64,000 bases of DNA from Solibacillus sp. FSL K6-1523 (lineage in GTDB: Bacteria; Bacillota; Bacilli; Bacillales_A; Planococcaceae). The DNA lies in contig NZ_JBBOSU010000001.1 in the NCBI RefSeq assembly GCF_038005225.1, forward strand, positions 3,933,501-3,997,500, in the 5' to 3' direction. The notes under the pieces are model-generated. The model had not been told where the DNA came from. It saw only the letters and a list, made by a program, of their open reading frames with translations, and did no database searches. Shown here piece after piece: positions 59,746 through 64,000 of this stretch; positions within the stretch are counted from its first letter, which is position 1, and every line of letters begins with the position of its first letter. The position numbers were made by a program, and so were the translations under genes.

Positions 59746-61194
59746 TTATTCCTCCTTTTTTGGTAACCAACAAATAATGGCTGTTCCTTCATTTTCATCC
59801 GAAGCAACTCCTATTTTTCCACCATGCTTCTCAATAATTTGCCATGCGATGCTTAACCCTAACCCTGCCCCTCGCTGTCCATTTTGACTACGCGCCTGAT
59901 CTAGCTGATACAACGGTTCAAATAATTGCTGACAGTGTTCTATTGGAATGCCTTCTCCACTATTTTGGATAATCATATATAGGCCTTCTTGTTTTGTTAA
60001 ATGAGACTTCACCCATTTTTTACAATGAGTTGGTATTATAGGTGGCTCAAAGGCCGTAATTTCGATTCGACCACTTGTTTCCGTATATCGCCAAGCATTT
60101 GCTAACAGATTATCCACAACTCTTATTAACTGCTTTGGGTTCACCTCATACATACCCTCGACTTGTATGAACGTACTTACTGAGAACCCCTTCTCTCTAC
60201 TTACCTGCTCATAATCAGACAACAGCATGTCAAAATACTCGTCACCTTCTACTTCTACTAAATGCATTTTATAAGTAGGTGATTGCAACAATGTATACAT
60301 CATCAAATCGTCTAACATTTGCTTCATAAAATCTGATTTAGTTAAAATCACTTTTAAATAGTCCTGTTGTTCTTCATTTGATAGCTGCCCATTTTTTAGG
60401 CCTTCTGCATATGCTTGAATGGATGTGAGTGGTGTTTTTAAATCATGTGAAAGGCTTGCAATTATAAATTCTTTTTGACCTTGTTCCTCTTGAATCTGCT
60501 TTCGGGCCAGTTCTATTTCCTGCTGCATCACCAAAAAACTCCACGCTAGTTCACCCAACTCATCTTTTTTTTCATGCAATGTTGACGGAACTTTTTCCCC
60601 TTTAGCAAATGCCTTCATTTGAAGCATAAGCTCTTTCACTGGATGATTTAATCGTTGGTTTAAAAAGTAAATAATTCCCCCATAGATCACTACAAGCAGT
60701 AAGATAATACCCGCTACAACTAAATAGGTTTGCGTGTTTACCTGTTCGACCCATTCCGTGCGCAGCAGGACAACCTCATAAATACCTACGATTTTCCCCT
60801 TCACATAAATCGGTTCTTTATATGTAAAGGTTCGATAATTTTGTTTAAATTCATATAATCCTTGATACAATATTTTTTTATTTTCAAAACTTCCAACTCG
60901 ATTATTCATAGGGTTCGATGTATAAATAATTAATCCATTACCGCCATAAAGTGAAATTTGTACTTCATTTGATACAAGTTCCTCTAATTCATTAAAATTC
61001 GCCTCACGCTCATACAGTTTATTTTGACTAACAACTTTTTTTATTTTATTGAGTGTCGAACGTTTTTCAAAATACTCCGCAACTTGCTTATCCTGGTAAT
61101 AATTATTAATCGATAAATAAAGTCCATACACCCCAGCTAAAGGTAATAGCATTACGAGTAAATACGTAAGCAATAGCCACGTTTTTACCTTCAT
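59746..61194 (-). CDS. Sensor histidine kinase
   Basis: This 482-residue membrane kinase has two helices (about 5-26 and 160-182) flanking an extracellular sensor of about 130 residues. A HAMP linker, the phosphoacceptor histidine in IASLSHDLKTPLTS near 250, the N-box VVDNLLANAWRYTE near 365 and ATP-binding glycines NSGEGIP and GAGLGLSIA follow. It overlaps the response regulator gene by 4 bp, and the lipoprotein gene follows 3 bp later. The signal is unknown. Confidence 0.93.
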   Translation of the reverse strand: MKVKTWLLLTYLLVMLLPLAGVYGLYLSINNYYQDKQVAEYFEKRSTLNKIKKVVSQNKLYEREANFNELEELVSNEVQISLYGGNGLIIYTSNPMNNRVGSFENKKILYQGLYEFKQNYRTFTYKEPIYVKGKIVGIYEVVLLRTEWVEQVNTQTYLVVAGIILLLVVIYGGIIYFLNQRLNHPVKELMLQMKAFAKGEKVPSTLHEKKDELGELAWSFLVMQQEIELARKQIQEEQGQKEFIIASLSHDLKTPLTSIQAYAEGLKNGQLSNEEQQDYLKVILTKSDFMKQMLDDLMMYTLLQSPTYKMHLVEVEGDEYFDMLLSDYEQVSREKGFSVSTFIQVEGMYEVNPKQLIRVVDNLLANAWRYTETSGRIEITAFEPPIIPTHCKKWVKSHLTKQEGLYMIIQNSGEGIPIEHCQQLFEPLYQLDQARSQNGQRGAGLGLSIAWQIIEKHGGKIGVASDENEGTAIICWLPKKEE

Positions 61195-61880
61195 AAAATC
61201 TCACCAATAAAGCGATAACCTTTTCCCCAGACCGTTTGAATGAAATGCGGTGTTTTCACAGAATCCTGCAATTTTTCTCGCAAAGATTTAATATGGACTG
61301 TCACAGTGTTTGTATCCATAAAGCTTGATTGTTGCCATACATGGATATACAATTCCTCCTTTGTAAATATTTGCCCTACATTTTGAGCTAACACTTTTAA
61401 AAGCGCAAACTCCTTTTGTGTCAGTGTTAAATCAATATCATTCAACTCTGCTATATTCTTTGCCCAATTGATTTTTAATCCATGTGCATAGACATCCATT
61501 TCTGTAACTTGTTGAACTTTATTGTAGCGTTGCCATCTACGTAATTGTGAGCTAACACGCGCTTTCAATTCCTCTAATGAAAATGGTTTAGCTAAATAAT
61601 CATCAGCTCCTTGCAAACCTTGGACTTTATCAGTATCTGTATTGCGTGCGCTAATCATAATAATAGGCACATCACTTTCTAGACGTATATGTTCAATCAA
61701 TGTGAGACCATCCATTTCTGGCATCATCCAATCCACTAATACTAAATCAAAACCGTTTTGTTTAAAATCATGTAATCCTGTTGTTGCCAAAATAACGTGA
61801 TAGCCTTCTTTAGTAAGTGTATCTTTTATAATTCTTGCTATTTCGTAGTCATCTTCTACTAATAATATTTGCTGCAGCAT
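61191..61880 (-). CDS. OmpR-family response regulator
   Basis: The 229-residue protein has a receiver domain with acidic pocket ED at 9-10, phosphorylation site D50 (VLVDWMMPEMDG), a conserved lysine in DDYLAKPFSL and a C-terminal winged helix (LTQKEFALLKVLAQN, VTVHIKSLREKL). ATG 61880 follows GGAGGA; the frame is open upstream for six codons. It is the partner of the kinase encoded after it. Confidence 0.94.
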   Translation of the reverse strand: MLQQILLVEDDYEIARIIKDTLTKEGYHVILATTGLHDFKQNGFDLVLVDWMMPEMDGLTLIEHIRLESDVPIIMISARNTDTDKVQGLQGADDYLAKPFSLEELKARVSSQLRRWQRYNKVQQVTEMDVYAHGLKINWAKNIAELNDIDLTLTQKEFALLKVLAQNVGQIFTKEELYIHVWQQSSFMDTNTVTVHIKSLREKLQDSVKTPHFIQTVWGKGYRFIGEIL

Positions 61881-61980
61881 CTTTATTCCTCCTATCATTA
61901 ATATAACAGGTGACCTTTATGAACTTTCAAACTTTATAATTTCTTTATTTTCTCATAAAATTTACGTTTTTTAGAATGAA

Positions 61981-62016
61981 AAAAAGACCCAAAGCATTAT
62001 GCTTTGAGCCTTTTTA
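61981..62016 (-). terminator. rRNA operon terminator
   Basis: On the minus strand GGCTCAAAGCATAATGCTTT forms a hairpin (CAAAGCA/TGCTTTG) followed by GGGTCTTTTTTT. It lies directly after the 5S gene. Confidence 0.88.
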
Positions 62017-62022
62017 TTTTTG

Positions 62023-62137
62023 CGAAGCGATGTCCTACTCTCACAGGGGGAAGCCCCCAACTACCATCGGCGCTAAAGAGCTTAACTTCCGTGTTCGGTA
62101 TGGGAACGGGTGTGACCTCTTTGCCATCATCACTTCA
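62023..62137 (-). rRNA. rrf: 5S ribosomal RNA
   Basis: The minus strand carries the conserved 5S core (GGTCACACCCGTTCCCATAC, CGAACACGGAAGTTAAGCTC, GAGAGTAGGAC). Helix I is formed by AAGTGATG and CATCGCTT, which sets the ends to within a few bases. Confidence 0.95.
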
Positions 62138-62197
62138 CTATGAAAGATTGCTCTCTCAAAACTGGATAAACGTTTCATTGAAATTGTGCAATAAATT

Positions 62198-64000
<1,803 letters not shown>

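Overview
The window is a low-GC Firmicute chromosome segment. Its gene order matches the Bacillus subtilis purE-to-rlmCD neighbourhood: yebG-like, pur operon, yerA, yerB, yerC, pcrB, pcrA, ligA, camS, a proline symporter, gatCAB, dgkB, rlmCD. The diverged proteins, the inserted put and opp loci and frequent TTG starts suggest a Planococcaceae-type organism (Solibacillus or Lysinibacillus). That assignment is inference from protein style and synteny.

Left end (1-8850), accessory: a truncated ABC-2 permease and its TetR repressor, an ECF sigma/anti-sigma pair, a QacR-like regulator divergent from a 14-helix MFS exporter, a urea transporter, and an unknown gene split by one in-frame stop. Three degraded direct copies of the 3' end of rlmD plus its terminator bound these modules, so rlmD's tail looks like an old insertion hotspot.

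Middle (8850-32800): rlmD, the cytochrome bd oxidase cydAB plus a 34-residue cydS, dgkB, a thioredoxin-like gene, oppABCDF, proline catabolism (pruA, regulator, putB, putP), a DUF4003 gene, a second ECF sigma/anti-sigma pair feeding the wreck of a bacteriocin-type ABC exporter, then a ROK kinase and a GNAT acetyltransferase.

Core block (32900-58600), all on the minus strand: gatCAB, camS, ligA, pcrA, pcrB, yerC, yerB, yerA, and the purine operon purE-K-S-Q-L-F-M-N-H-D. The operon is preceded by two PurBoxes, a promoter, a guanine-type riboswitch and a terminator. purB and purC are absent from their usual place. Between purH and purD lies a self-contained putative non-coding RNA unit: promoter, five hairpins sharing one loop motif, terminator.

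Right end (58600-64000): a lipoprotein gene broken by an amber codon, its two-component system, and the 3' part of a minus-strand rRNA operon (23S partial, 5S, terminator).

A structured intergenic repeat of about 200-250 bp recurs between genes, always in the same orientation. One of its domains folds on paper into a tRNA-like cloverleaf. No CRISPR array, complete insertion sequence or prophage was seen.
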